A DNA stretch of 64,000 nt from Nocardia nova. GTDB lineage: Bacteria > Actinomycetota > Actinomycetes > Mycobacteriales > Mycobacteriaceae. Positions 1-7,347 of this stretch are shown here, in pieces. A program made the translations under genes and the position numbers. The notes beneath the pieces are model-generated. The model was not told the DNA's origin. It was given only the letters and a program-made list of their open reading frames with translations, and did not search any database. Position 1 is the first letter of the stretch. Every line of letters begins with the position of its first letter. The stretch is from the NCBI RefSeq assembly GCF_002933465.1, contig NZ_PSZE01000012.1, positions 107,328-171,327 of the forward strand. The letters run 5' to 3'.

Positions 1-1
1 T

Positions 2-220
2 GCCATCACGGTGAAACCGCTGATCGAGGCCCTGCCCGAGCAGGAGCGCACGATCTTGATCCAGCGCTTCTACGAGAACAAGACCCAGTCCGAGATCGCT
101 GCGCTGCACGGTATCTCGCAGATGCAGGTCTCGCGGATCCTCGGCCGGGTTCTCAGCGGTCTGCGCGACCAGGCGCTCGCCGAACCCACGCGACCCCGGC
201 ACCTGAGCGCGGTGGCGTAA
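2..220 (+). CDS. RNA polymerase sigma factor, SigB/SigF/SigG family, C-terminal part (cut by window start)
   Basis: The reading frame is open from the first bases of the window and ends at TAA 218-220, so only about 72 C-terminal residues are present. They form sigma-70 region 4: a helix with LPEQERTILIQRFYEN followed by the -35-recognition helix-turn-helix (SEIAALHGISQMQVSRIL). This wording is typical of the alternative SigB/SigF stress sigma factors of actinobacteria, not of ECF factors. The N-terminal regions 2 and 3 lie outside the window, so the exact subgroup and any anti-sigma partner cannot be read here. Confidence 0.85.
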   Translation, partial: AITVKPLIEALPEQERTILIQRFYENKTQSEIAALHGISQMQVSRILGRVLSGLRDQALAEPTRPRHLSAVA

Positions 221-616
221 ACCGGCGCGCCGGCTTCCAATTTGCCGGTTCCGTACTCGAATGCCCGGAGCTACGGCCATGATCGGTAGGGTGTGCCGGC
301 TCTAGACCGCAGGGCCGGTTCGTTTTCTCGGCGAGAGAGGTCGGGCCGATCGATGGCTGAGACTCCAGCGGTCACCACCGCCCCGTGCGCTGTCGGCGCT
401 CCCGGACTGTTGCTGCGCATCGACGAGGTGATGCGCCGCCACGCCGGTCACACCCTGTTCCGCATCGTCACCGCGATCATCGGCCCGGTGCACGCGGTCC
501 CGGATTATCTGACCTTGCACGCCGAAGCTCGCCACTCCGCTGGCGTGAGTGGATGCCCAGCGGCCCCGCCGATGCCACGGCCGGGCGAAAGCCGTGCATC
601 GGCGGGACGCACGGCG
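221..616. other. Intergenic stretch with no convincing gene
   Basis: About 400 bases separate the sigma factor stop and the stop of the LysB-like gene. Long open frames cross it on both strands, but they lack a ribosome site and recognisable protein motifs and run on antisense to the next gene, so I read them as high-GC noise. The only structured element is the hairpin at 565-606 next to the LysB-like stop. A short palindrome (CCGGCGCGCCGG) follows the sigma factor stop. Confidence 0.6.
565..606 (-). terminator. Hairpin terminator for the LysB-like gene
   Basis: The arms 565-581 and 591-606 pair over 16 bp with one bulged C and a 9-base loop. The structure begins 11 bases beyond the TAG of the minus-strand LysB-like gene. 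It lacks a clear U-tract, as is common for actinobacterial hairpin terminators. Confidence 0.6.
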
Positions 617-1414
617 CTAGGCGAAGTTCTCCGTGATGTAGTTCGCCGCCGCGGTCGTCCACGTCACGTCGGTGCCAGGCATGGTGTGCGCCGGGTACAA
701 CACGTGCTGGCCGTCGGGATACGGGGTGAGATAGCCGATCACGCCGTTGACTGTCGTGGCGAAGCGTTGCAGGTTGGCCACCGGATTCGACATCAGGAAT
801 TCCAGCAGCTGCGCGAAGATGAGATAGCTCGCGTTGCCGAAGCGCGCGCCCTCGACGAACGAGAACGGCGCGATGCCCACGTCGATGATATGAAGCGGCG
901 AGTCGGCCGGAGACGCGGTGATGATGTCGCCCGGGTTCGCGTACTCCCGGGTGGCGACCGCAGCGGGCCAGGTGCCGTGCTGTCCGTGCAGGCCGTACGT
1001 CGTGGGCGGGCACAGGTTGTTCACCGAATCGCCGGCCTTGCGCAGGGGGTTGGCGATGAACACGGCGAAGGCGATCTCGAGCGGGCTGCCGTCGGTGTTG
1101 GTGTACTCACCCGAGGCCACCCCCTCGAGGATCCGGCTCGCGCAGATGCCGCCGAGCGAATAGCTCAGCAGCGCACAGACATTCGGCGACTGCGCAATCG
1201 CCTCGACACCCGCGGCGATACCCAGCCGGACCGAGGTGTCCAGCGACGGCCCCCACAGATTCGGATCCGGCCCGACGGAGGCGGGCCAGTCGGGTTCGAA
1301 GAAGCTGAAGCTGTCTGTCGAGAGCAGATCGGTGACCGCGGCCAGCATGCCCGCGGGGCTGCCGTCCGCGTTCCGGGGCTCTCCGGTTCCTCGCAACGTG
1401 ATGATGTCGATCAT
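617..1414 (-). CDS. LysB-like / PE-PPE-type serine esterase, no signal peptide
   Basis: The 265-residue protein has an alpha/beta-hydrolase layout. It opens with MIDIITLRGTGEP, the N-terminal strand and RGTGE signature seen in mycobacteriophage LysB and related cutinase-like esterases. The nucleophile elbow is SYSLGG (Ser about residue 86). Near the C terminus DGQHVLYPAHT offers the histidine. LysB enzymes cleave the mycolyl-arabinogalactan ester; that substrate is inferred here. The start at 1414 is chosen for the AAGGAG six bases upstream; an upstream start would add 14 residues. There is no signal peptide, unlike host cutinases but like phage lysins, and a GH25 lysin gene lies 0.9 kb away on the other strand. 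It could instead be an intracellular PE-PPE-like esterase. Confidence 0.65.
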   Translation of the reverse strand: MIDIITLRGTGEPRNADGSPAGMLAAVTDLLSTDSFSFFEPDWPASVGPDPNLWGPSLDTSVRLGIAAGVEAIAQSPNVCALLSYSLGGICASRILEGVASGEYTNTDGSPLEIAFAVFIANPLRKAGDSVNNLCPPTTYGLHGQHGTWPAAVATREYANPGDIITASPADSPLHIIDVGIAPFSFVEGARFGNASYLIFAQLLEFLMSNPVANLQRFATTVNGVIGYLTPYPDGQHVLYPAHTMPGTDVTWTTAAANYITENFA

Positions 1415-1488
1415 CGGGTTCTCCTTGCCCGCGACGAACTTCGACGGATCTTCCACGGTAGGTCCCGAACCGAGTACGGTCGGGTGTT

Positions 1489-2124
1489 GTGAAAAGAAGG
1501 CGGATGGCGTGGTGGTCGCTCACCGTGGCTGTGGCTGTGACCGCGGCTGTGGCTGTGGTCGTTACCGGCTGCGGGTCGGACCAGTCGGCGCCGGACACTC
1601 CGAATACGAGCACGGCCCCGGCCTTACACGTGGGTTCGGTACCTTCCGACGATGGTACCCCGTCCACCCGTGCTGCGAATGCCGTTGCGGCACAATGCCG
1701 GACATCGGATCTCGCGGCCGCGTTGGGACCCGCGAACGCCGCTGCCGGAACTGTCGCGTTTCCGATCGTGTTCACCAACAACGGGTCCGGCCCGTGTGTC
1801 CTCGAAGGTTTCCCCGGCGTCTCCTACGCCACCGGCCCCGATAGTGCACCCGTCGGCACTCCGGCCGCCCGCGAGGGAACCGCGTCCGGCCCGGTCTCGC
1901 TGGCGGCCGGCGGCCAGGCGTCGGCGCTGGTGTTCGCGGTCGACGTGCACAACATTCCGGCCGAGCAGTGCGGACCCGTCGACGTGCCGGGGCTGCGAAT
2001 CTACCCGCCCGACAACACCGCATCGCTGTATCTCGACCATGCGGCGACGGCGTGCGGTAACGGACAAATGACTACGCATCAGCTGCGGGTGCGAGCCCTC
2101 GTACCGGGCGCCGAGGGGCGGTAA
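1489..2124 (+). CDS. DUF4232-type lipoprotein
   Basis: The 211-residue product starts at a GTG and has a basic N terminus, a hydrophobic segment and the lipobox VVTGC with Cys28, so it should be lipid-anchored on the outer face of the membrane. After a Ser/Thr/Pro-rich linker comes a globular part with paired cysteines (AQC, GPC, EQC, TAC) and the pattern FTNNGSGPCVLEGFPGV typical of DUF4232. The molecular function of that family is unknown. It is divergent from the LysB-like gene, with 74 bases between their starts. Confidence 0.75.
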   Translation: MKRRRMAWWSLTVAVAVTAAVAVVVTGCGSDQSAPDTPNTSTAPALHVGSVPSDDGTPSTRAANAVAAQCRTSDLAAALGPANAAAGTVAFPIVFTNNGSGPCVLEGFPGVSYATGPDSAPVGTPAAREGTASGPVSLAAGGQASALVFAVDVHNIPAEQCGPVDVPGLRIYPPDNTASLYLDHAATACGNGQMTTHQLRVRALVPGAEGR

Positions 2125-2281
2125 TTCGATCATCGACGGGTTTCGTTGGGGGACCGTCGATTACGACGCGGTCACGAGAACCGCACTATCGATGACGGGA
2201 CAGGCGTAGCCTCGGACAATGAGATAGCCACCCACTCGAAACCCGGTCCTGCCGAGGACCGGTCGACTCTTGGAGGGGAAT

Positions 2282-3232
2282 ATGGTCGATTCCCTTTTCG
2301 CCGACGTGTCCGAGTTCCAAGTGCCGGTCGACGACTCTTACCCGTATCAGATCTTCTCGTTCCGTTCCAACGACGGGACCTATCAGGACCACAACTTCTA
2401 TTCGAACTATTCCTGGGCGGCCCGGGCCGCCGATTCCGGACGCATCGCCTGCTTCATCGTCTACTTCTATTGGCGGCCGAACTGGCTCGATACCGTCGAC
2501 ACCCACCGGAGCATGGTCGGTCAGGCGGGTGGCCCGCATCCGAAGATGATCGCGATGATCGATGTGGAATCGGGCGGCAACCCCGGTGGGGATCAATCGG
2601 ACGGAATCAACCGCGCCTACTGGCGGCTGGCCGATTGGCTCGGCTCGACCCGGCGGGTCATCGGCTACGCCAACCGGCCCGACTTCGACAACATGTGGCC
2701 GGTGCGCCCGGACGGCCTCAACATGATCGGCGCCGGTTACGGCAGCAACCCCGATCTGCCCGGCCAGATCGCGCACCAGTACACCGACGGTCAGGGCTAC
2801 GGCGGCGGCCTGCCCGAGGGCGCTCCGCCCTTCGGCAATTGCGATATGAACTCCGCCGACGGCTTCTCACCGGAGGATTTCGCCAACCAGGTCGGGGTCG
2901 GCACGGTGGCACCGGATCCGGTGACCGACATGTGGATTCAGTTCATGGGGATCGGCGGCAACGGCTGGCCGCAACTGGCCGGCCATACGCTCGTCGACGG
3001 TGTCGCCAGCGTGGGGCAGACCCTCGGCCTGCCGGGCTTCGCGGCGCCGCCGGGCCCCACCCAGGTGCCGCTGCCGCGTGACTCCGACGGCCGCATCCGC
3101 GACGAGTGGATCCAGATGCGCGGACTGCAGGGCACCGGCTGGCCGCAGCTGGGCGGCTGGTCCCTGGTCGACGCCATCGCGGCCATCGGGCAGAAACTCG
3201 ATATCCCCGGCTTCCAGCCGCCCAACCCGTAA
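2282..3232 (+). CDS. GH25-like lysozyme (endolysin-type) with two C-terminal ~40-residue repeats
   Basis: The 316-residue protein begins MVDSLFADVSEFQ. The DVSEFQ strand and the later MIDVESGG (Asp94, Glu96) are the first and catalytic strands of GH25-type N,O-acetylmuramidases, so peptidoglycan cleavage is the likely reaction. The catalytic barrel covers about residues 1-200. Two repeats follow, at about 218-257 and 276-313, both reading W-I-Q-x(2-3)-G-x(2)-G-x-GWPQL-x-G-x-x-LVD and ending PGF; they look like wall-binding or substrate-binding modules. GAGGGG five bases before ATG 2282 decides the start against a site 12 bases upstream. No signal peptide is present, so it resembles a phage endolysin or a cargo of a non-Sec route. 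The downstream genes follow closely (21 and 7 bases), suggesting one operon. Confidence 0.8.
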   Translation: MVDSLFADVSEFQVPVDDSYPYQIFSFRSNDGTYQDHNFYSNYSWAARAADSGRIACFIVYFYWRPNWLDTVDTHRSMVGQAGGPHPKMIAMIDVESGGNPGGDQSDGINRAYWRLADWLGSTRRVIGYANRPDFDNMWPVRPDGLNMIGAGYGSNPDLPGQIAHQYTDGQGYGGGLPEGAPPFGNCDMNSADGFSPEDFANQVGVGTVAPDPVTDMWIQFMGIGGNGWPQLAGHTLVDGVASVGQTLGLPGFAAPPGPTQVPLPRDSDGRIRDEWIQMRGLQGTGWPQLGGWSLVDAIAAIGQKLDIPGFQPPNP

Positions 3233-3253
3233 AGCCCCCGACGGAGTATTCGC

Positions 3254-3589
3254 ATGCCGACAATCGCCAGTACGAACGGCCGCTTCTTCGTGATCATCGA
3301 CTGCGTGCCTCAGGTCCGGGCGGCGGCGACAGCGGCCGCCGCGGGCGGCACCCTCGCCGCCCTCACCACCGCCGCGGCCGCCGAGATCGCGTTTCCGGAG
3401 GGGGCTTTCGCCGACGTGGCCACCTGCGCCACCCCACAGGCCGGGCCGACGGCCTGGTTCGCCACCTTCAACGGCGGGGTCCCCGACGGCTGCGTTTATG
3501 CCATCGATCTGACCACCGGGCAGGTGTGTGCCGAGAACGCCAACCGGGCCGCGGCATGGACCCGGTTCGTGCTCGCGGCCCCGGCATGA
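3254..3589 (+). CDS. Hypothetical protein in the lysin operon
   Basis: This is a 111-residue protein starting at ATG 3254 with GGAG upstream. The first half contains an alanine-rich stretch that could be a helix or a weak membrane segment. The second half has three cysteines (ATCATP, GCVYAID, QVCAEN). I do not recognise the family. It sits 21 bases after the lysozyme gene and 7 bases before the DUF4185 gene, so co-expression with both is likely. A role as partner or inhibitor of the lysozyme is only a guess from position. Confidence 0.6.
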   Translation: MPTIASTNGRFFVIIDCVPQVRAAATAAAAGGTLAALTTAAAAEIAFPEGAFADVATCATPQAGPTAWFATFNGGVPDGCVYAIDLTTGQVCAENANRAAAWTRFVLAAPA

Positions 3590-3596
3590 GCCGGCG

Positions 3597-4652
3597 ATGG
3601 CGACGCATTGGGGGACTCCGCTCACCGGGTACACCGGAAGTACGGCGAGACAATTCGGTGTAGGCGGCACCGATCTCGGAATCCCGTACGACCGAGAACG
3701 TTTCGCGCCGGGCGGGTCGGGATTCGTCTTCGGTGACACGTTCACCGGTGACAGTCAGGGGTCCGGCACCTGGCTCGGCTCGCCGGTGTTGCTGTTCGGC
3801 TCGGACCTCCCGGACGCCACCACCACCTTCTCCGCGACACCCGATGGCGCGCAGGCGCGCCAGGCCCTCACCTACGCCCACAACACCGACAACGGCTACG
3901 GGGTGGAGGTCAGCCGCATTCCCAACGACGCGTTCGTCGATCCGAACGGGCGGACGTGGCTGACCTACACCAGTGTTCACGACTGGAGCATCCCCGACGA
4001 TCGCTACGGCGCGTTGTTCTGTGGGCTGGCCTACTCCGACGACGACGGCGCGACCTGGACCGATAACGCGGCCGTCTGGCTCAACGACGGCAGTGACGGC
4101 TACGACGGCTGGAGTCCGTACATGATGCAGTCGTTCGCCGGCATCGGGAACAACAACGGCGACGGCTATCTGTACATCGTCTCGAAGGAGTGGGGCCGCA
4201 GCCACAATCGCAACGGCCCGATCCTGATGCGGGTGCCGTGGCAGCAGATCGCTGTCCGCGCCGATTACGAATACTGGGGCTACGACGGTTCGGCGTGGCG
4301 GTGGGGCAATCCCACGCCCACGCCGCTGTTCGGCGGTATGGGACCGATCGGTGAGGTGAGTGTGAAGAACATCGCCGGTACGTGGGTCATGTCCTACTTC
4401 GACGTCGTCGGCGCCTGCATCTCGACCCGCACCGCACCGGCCGTCGATCGCGTCTGGACGGCGCCGAAACGGCAGATTGTCGCCTCCGCACCGTGGTGGC
4501 AGTTCTGGGTCCGCACCTTCCCGCAACTCTACGGTGGCTATATCCACCCTCGGTCGAGCTCACCCACCGACATCACTCTCTATGTCTCCCAATGGAATAC
4601 CACCACGAACAGTCCGTATTGGGTGATGCAGTTCGACGGAATCACACCGTAG
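3597..4652 (+). CDS. DUF4185 domain protein (sialidase/GH43-like beta-propeller fold expected)
   Basis: The 351-residue protein has DUF4185 hallmarks: an early LTGYTG...GVGGTDLGIPY segment, the FGDTFTGD motif, a SRIPNDAF strand, then blade-like repeats such as AYSDDDGATWTD (an Asp-box-like turn), SKEWGRSHN and VMSYFDVVGACI. The family is thought to be carbohydrate-active, but its substrate is not established. The start at 3597 avoids overlap with the preceding gene. It has no signal peptide, like the lysozyme in the same operon. DUF4185 genes occur in actinobacterial genomes and their phages. Confidence 0.75.
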   Translation: MATHWGTPLTGYTGSTARQFGVGGTDLGIPYDRERFAPGGSGFVFGDTFTGDSQGSGTWLGSPVLLFGSDLPDATTTFSATPDGAQARQALTYAHNTDNGYGVEVSRIPNDAFVDPNGRTWLTYTSVHDWSIPDDRYGALFCGLAYSDDDGATWTDNAAVWLNDGSDGYDGWSPYMMQSFAGIGNNNGDGYLYIVSKEWGRSHNRNGPILMRVPWQQIAVRADYEYWGYDGSAWRWGNPTPTPLFGGMGPIGEVSVKNIAGTWVMSYFDVVGACISTRTAPAVDRVWTAPKRQIVASAPWWQFWVRTFPQLYGGYIHPRSSSPTDITLYVSQWNTTTNSPYWVMQFDGITP

Positions 4653-4789
4653 CGGCCGGGGCAGTGCGGAGGGCGACCCGCGAGCATCGCCTTCGCCGCG
4701 GCGCGCTGGTCGGCGCGGGGGTATCGAGTTCGGCGATGCAGATCTGACGCAAGCTCCGCTTCGCCGCGCGGGTGTAGCGCGTCGACCCC

Positions 4790-4821
4790 GCGGCCGGCTC
4801 GCATCCGTGCGAGCCGGCCGC
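4790..4821. terminator. Perfect 14-bp hairpin between convergent genes
   Basis: Bases 4790-4803 and 4808-4821 are exact reverse complements around a 4-base loop (TCCG), giving a 14-bp GC-rich stem. It lies between the stop of the DUF4185 gene (4652) and the stop of the minus-strand DUF5996 gene (4839), where a bidirectional terminator is expected. There is no U-tract on either side. Confidence 0.7.
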
Positions 4822-4838
4822 TGCGCTGTTCGCGTCCC

Positions 4839-5798
4839 TCAGCGCGACGACCAGGGCGCCGCCGCCTTCTTCTCGGCCCACCGATGCGGATCGCCTTCGA
4901 GCTCGGTGCGATCCCACCGCCCCAATTCGGCTGCCGCCGCGTACGTTTCGCGCAGAAAGGCCGCCACCACGGCGTTCGGGTCATCCGCCGTCCGCACAGT
5001 TTCGTACGGAAGAACGAATTCCCCCAGCGCGGCGTCGTAACCCGCTCCCGGCACCTGCAGCTGCCGCTCGCGGTAGCCCTCCGGTTCGGGATACGCGTAG
5101 GCGTAGAACGCGCCTTCCTCGCCGCCGCCGGGCCAGAATCCGCAACTGCTGAGTTCGTGGGAATAACCCTCCACCATGACCCAATCAGCACAGTGCGGCG
5201 CACCGCCGCCGTGTTCCGGCGCGGTTCGCCCCGAAAACCGCGTATAGGCGAGATCCATTGCGCCCCAGAAGAAATGCACCGGACTGGACTTGCCGACATA
5301 TCCCGACCGGAACTCGTTGAGCCCGCGATTCGCGTGCACGAGCTGCCGCCAGAACGCCCGCGCGGACTCCGGATCGTAAGAGGCGTGCCGGGTGTCCTCG
5401 GCGAACGGAATGGACGGATCGACCTCGTTGGGCCGTCCCTGAATCCGAGTCGGCAACCCCAGCTCGTCGAGCGCCCGCATGGTTTCGGCGTAGAACTGTG
5501 CCACGGTTTTCGGCGCGAGCGCCACACTGCGCGTATCGCCGCTGTCGGCGCGGATCACCAACCGATCCGCGAGAAAGTCGAATTCGATATCGAACAGCCG
5601 ATCACCGTAGGGAATCGCCGGCGTCATCAACCCCCGCGGACTCACGACGAGAGTCACCTGCCACCAGTGATTCAACAACGGAGCATGCGCGAGCCGAACC
5701 TTCCCCACGATCTGCATCCACATATGCAGGGTCTCGCGCGTCTGCGCCCACTCCGCAACCCGCAACCGCGGCCATGTGCTGGGATTTGTTTCCGGCAT
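4839..5798 (-). CDS. DUF5996 family protein
   Basis: The 319-residue protein matches the DUF5996 pattern: an N-terminal WPRL...WAQTRETLHMWMQIVGK segment, LNHWWQVTLVVSPRGL, PVHFFWGAMDLAYTRFSGR and a C-terminal EGYSHELSSCGFWPGG with a following aromatic-rich AFYAYAYPEP. It is soluble and has no signal peptide. The biochemical role of the family is unknown. AAGGGA precedes the ATG at 5798. It stands alone, convergent to the lysin operon. Confidence 0.8.
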   Translation of the reverse strand: MPETNPSTWPRLRVAEWAQTRETLHMWMQIVGKVRLAHAPLLNHWWQVTLVVSPRGLMTPAIPYGDRLFDIEFDFLADRLVIRADSGDTRSVALAPKTVAQFYAETMRALDELGLPTRIQGRPNEVDPSIPFAEDTRHASYDPESARAFWRQLVHANRGLNEFRSGYVGKSSPVHFFWGAMDLAYTRFSGRTAPEHGGGAPHCADWVMVEGYSHELSSCGFWPGGGEEGAFYAYAYPEPEGYRERQLQVPGAGYDAALGEFVLPYETVRTADDPNAVVAAFLRETYAAAAELGRWDRTELEGDPHRWAEKKAAAPWSSR

Positions 5799-5935
5799 AT
5801 CGATGGTCCCTTCGTCGATACCTTCGACCCGGGGGTCTCGAGCTTTTCCGGTTTCAGCGGGCCGGGAGAGGTACAGCGGTTGTCCCGGCTACGGTAGCGC
5901 AACCGCGACGTAGGGCCGGCCGTCGACCGTGTGGT

Positions 5936-6540
5936 TCAGGGGCTATGGCGGTCGCCGTTTCTCGGCATCGAGTGAGCGACTGCGTCGGACGGCCACGCGT
6001 TCAGGAAATCGGCGATCAGGGGGTTGGTATCGGTCACGCGGGTTGCCGGGACCACGCGGACCGGGTCGACACCTTCGATGGGCACGGTCGTCAGGTCGGG
6101 GCGCAACTCGGGCCGCCGGTCGCCGACGGCCAGAATCAAGACCGCCCGCTCCTCTCGGCGAGCCGCAGGCCGTCGGCGGCGAAGGGCAGAGGCGCTTGGG
6201 CGACCAGAGCGTCCACCCGCCGGTCGGGGCGGGCATGGGCGTCGTTCCACTGCAGGTGGCGAGTGCGGATGCGAGCCGTGGGGTGCCGGCGCCGCAGTCG
6301 GCGCACGGCGGGTGTGATGATCAGGTCCTCGACGTACCCGATGGTGAGTTCGCGCGGGCTGGCGGCGTCGCGGGCAGCGAGCTCACTGTGATGAGCGGCT
6401 TTCAGCAGCGCCTGAGCCCGCGGAAGAAAGGCCCGGCCCGCTTCGGTGAGTCGGCTGCCCTGGGGCGTGCGGTCGAACAGGCGCCCCCAGATGTTGCTCG
6501 AGGCGCTGGATTTGACGGCTCAGCGCAGTTGTGACACCAG
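5936..6540 (-). pseudogene. Decayed LysR-family regulator
   Basis: Three minus-strand frames joined together read as one LysR protein. First LSRQIQRLEQHLGAP (half of the DNA-binding helix), then after a frameshift near 6480 LFDRTPQGSRLTEAGRAFL and RELTIGYVEDLIITPAVRRL, then after a second frameshift near 6150 EERAVLILAVGDRRPELR and VRVVPATRVTDTNPLIADFL, the usual LysR C terminus. The first 30 or so residues are missing, two reading-frame breaks are present, and part of the effector domain seems deleted. It begins 22 bases beyond the stop of the mycofactocin-locus SDR, so it marks a scar at the locus end. Confidence 0.75.
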
Positions 6541-6561
6541 CTCGATCGCGCCTCGTCGCCG

Positions 6562-7347
6562 TCAGGCCAGGAATCCGCCGTCGGCGTGCACCACACTTCC
6601 GGTGACGGCGGCGGATTCGGGGGTGCACAGCCATGCGATGGTGGCGGCGACCTCGTCCGGTTCGAGGATGCGGTCGAGGAGTTGGTGGGCGGCGAATTCC
6701 TCGACGGTGTCGAGGTGGTAGAGGCGGGCGGTTTCGGTGAGCAGGGCGGTGCGGGTGGAGCCGGGTGAGACGGCGGTGGCGGTGATGCCGGTGCCGCGCA
6801 GGTCGTGGGCGAGTCCCTTGATCAGCCCGACGACGGCGTGTTTGGCCGCGTTGTAGCCGGAGAGGTGCCACATGCCGTGATGGGCGGCGGCGGAAGCGAC
6901 GGCGATGAAGCGGCCGGTGCGGGGTTCGGGGCGTGCGAGCATGGCGGGGATGGCGACCCTCGCGAGGTTGGCGATGCCGTGGACGCCGATGTCGAACATG
7001 GGCTCCCAGTCGGAGTGGGTGGTTTCCCACAACGGCCGGCCGCCGGTCATGACGGCCGCGGCGGCGACGGCCGCGTCGAGTCGGCCGAAGCTCTGCAGCG
7101 CGACTTCCACTGCGTCGCTGAGGCTTTCGACGTCGCGCACATCTGCTTCGACGTCGACGATCCCCGCGTGCGCGGCCGCCACCGCCGCGAGCTGATCGCG
7201 GGTGCCGAGTGGGTAGCCGAGAGCGGGATCGTCGTGGCAGATGTCGACGGCCACGACGCGCCAGCCCGCAGTGGCGAGCCGGTGCGCCGTGGCGGCGCCG
7301 ATGCCCCGGGCGGCGCCGGTGACGATGGCGACCGGGGCGGGGGTCAT
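6562..7347 (-). CDS. Mycofactocin-locus short-chain dehydrogenase/reductase
   Basis: The 261-residue SDR has the cofactor motif TGAARGIG (residues about 10-17), VDICHDD after the second strand, the NAG-equivalent region, the catalytic Ser in AVASAAA, and YNAAK as the Tyr-x-x-x-Lys pair, ending in the usual VVHADGGFLA. Its ATG overlaps the mftD stop codon by one base (TAATG), so it is translationally coupled to mftD. SDRs of this kind in mycofactocin loci are believed to use a non-exchangeable NAD and pass electrons to mycofactocin; that is family knowledge, the alcohol substrate is unknown. It occupies the place where mftE would often be. Confidence 0.85.
   Translation of the reverse strand: MTPAPVAIVTGAARGIGAATAHRLATAGWRVVAVDICHDDPALGYPLGTRDQLAAVAAAHAGIVDVEADVRDVESLSDAVEVALQSFGRLDAAVAAAAVMTGGRPLWETTHSDWEPMFDIGVHGIANLARVAIPAMLARPEPRTGRFIAVASAAAHHGMWHLSGYNAAKHAVVGLIKGLAHDLRGTGITATAVSPGSTRTALLTETARLYHLDTVEEFAAHQLLDRILEPDEVAATIAWLCTPESAAVTGSVVHADGGFLA

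Noticed and set aside
293..1492. 399-codon plus-strand frame over the LysB-like gene
   Set aside because: Most of it is antisense to the LysB-like gene, and the part at 353-615 has no recognisable domain or ribosome site.
617..4652. Calling this region a prophage
   Set aside because: There is no integrase, capsid, tail, holin or attachment site, and the genes are on both strands; only lysin-like enzymes are present.
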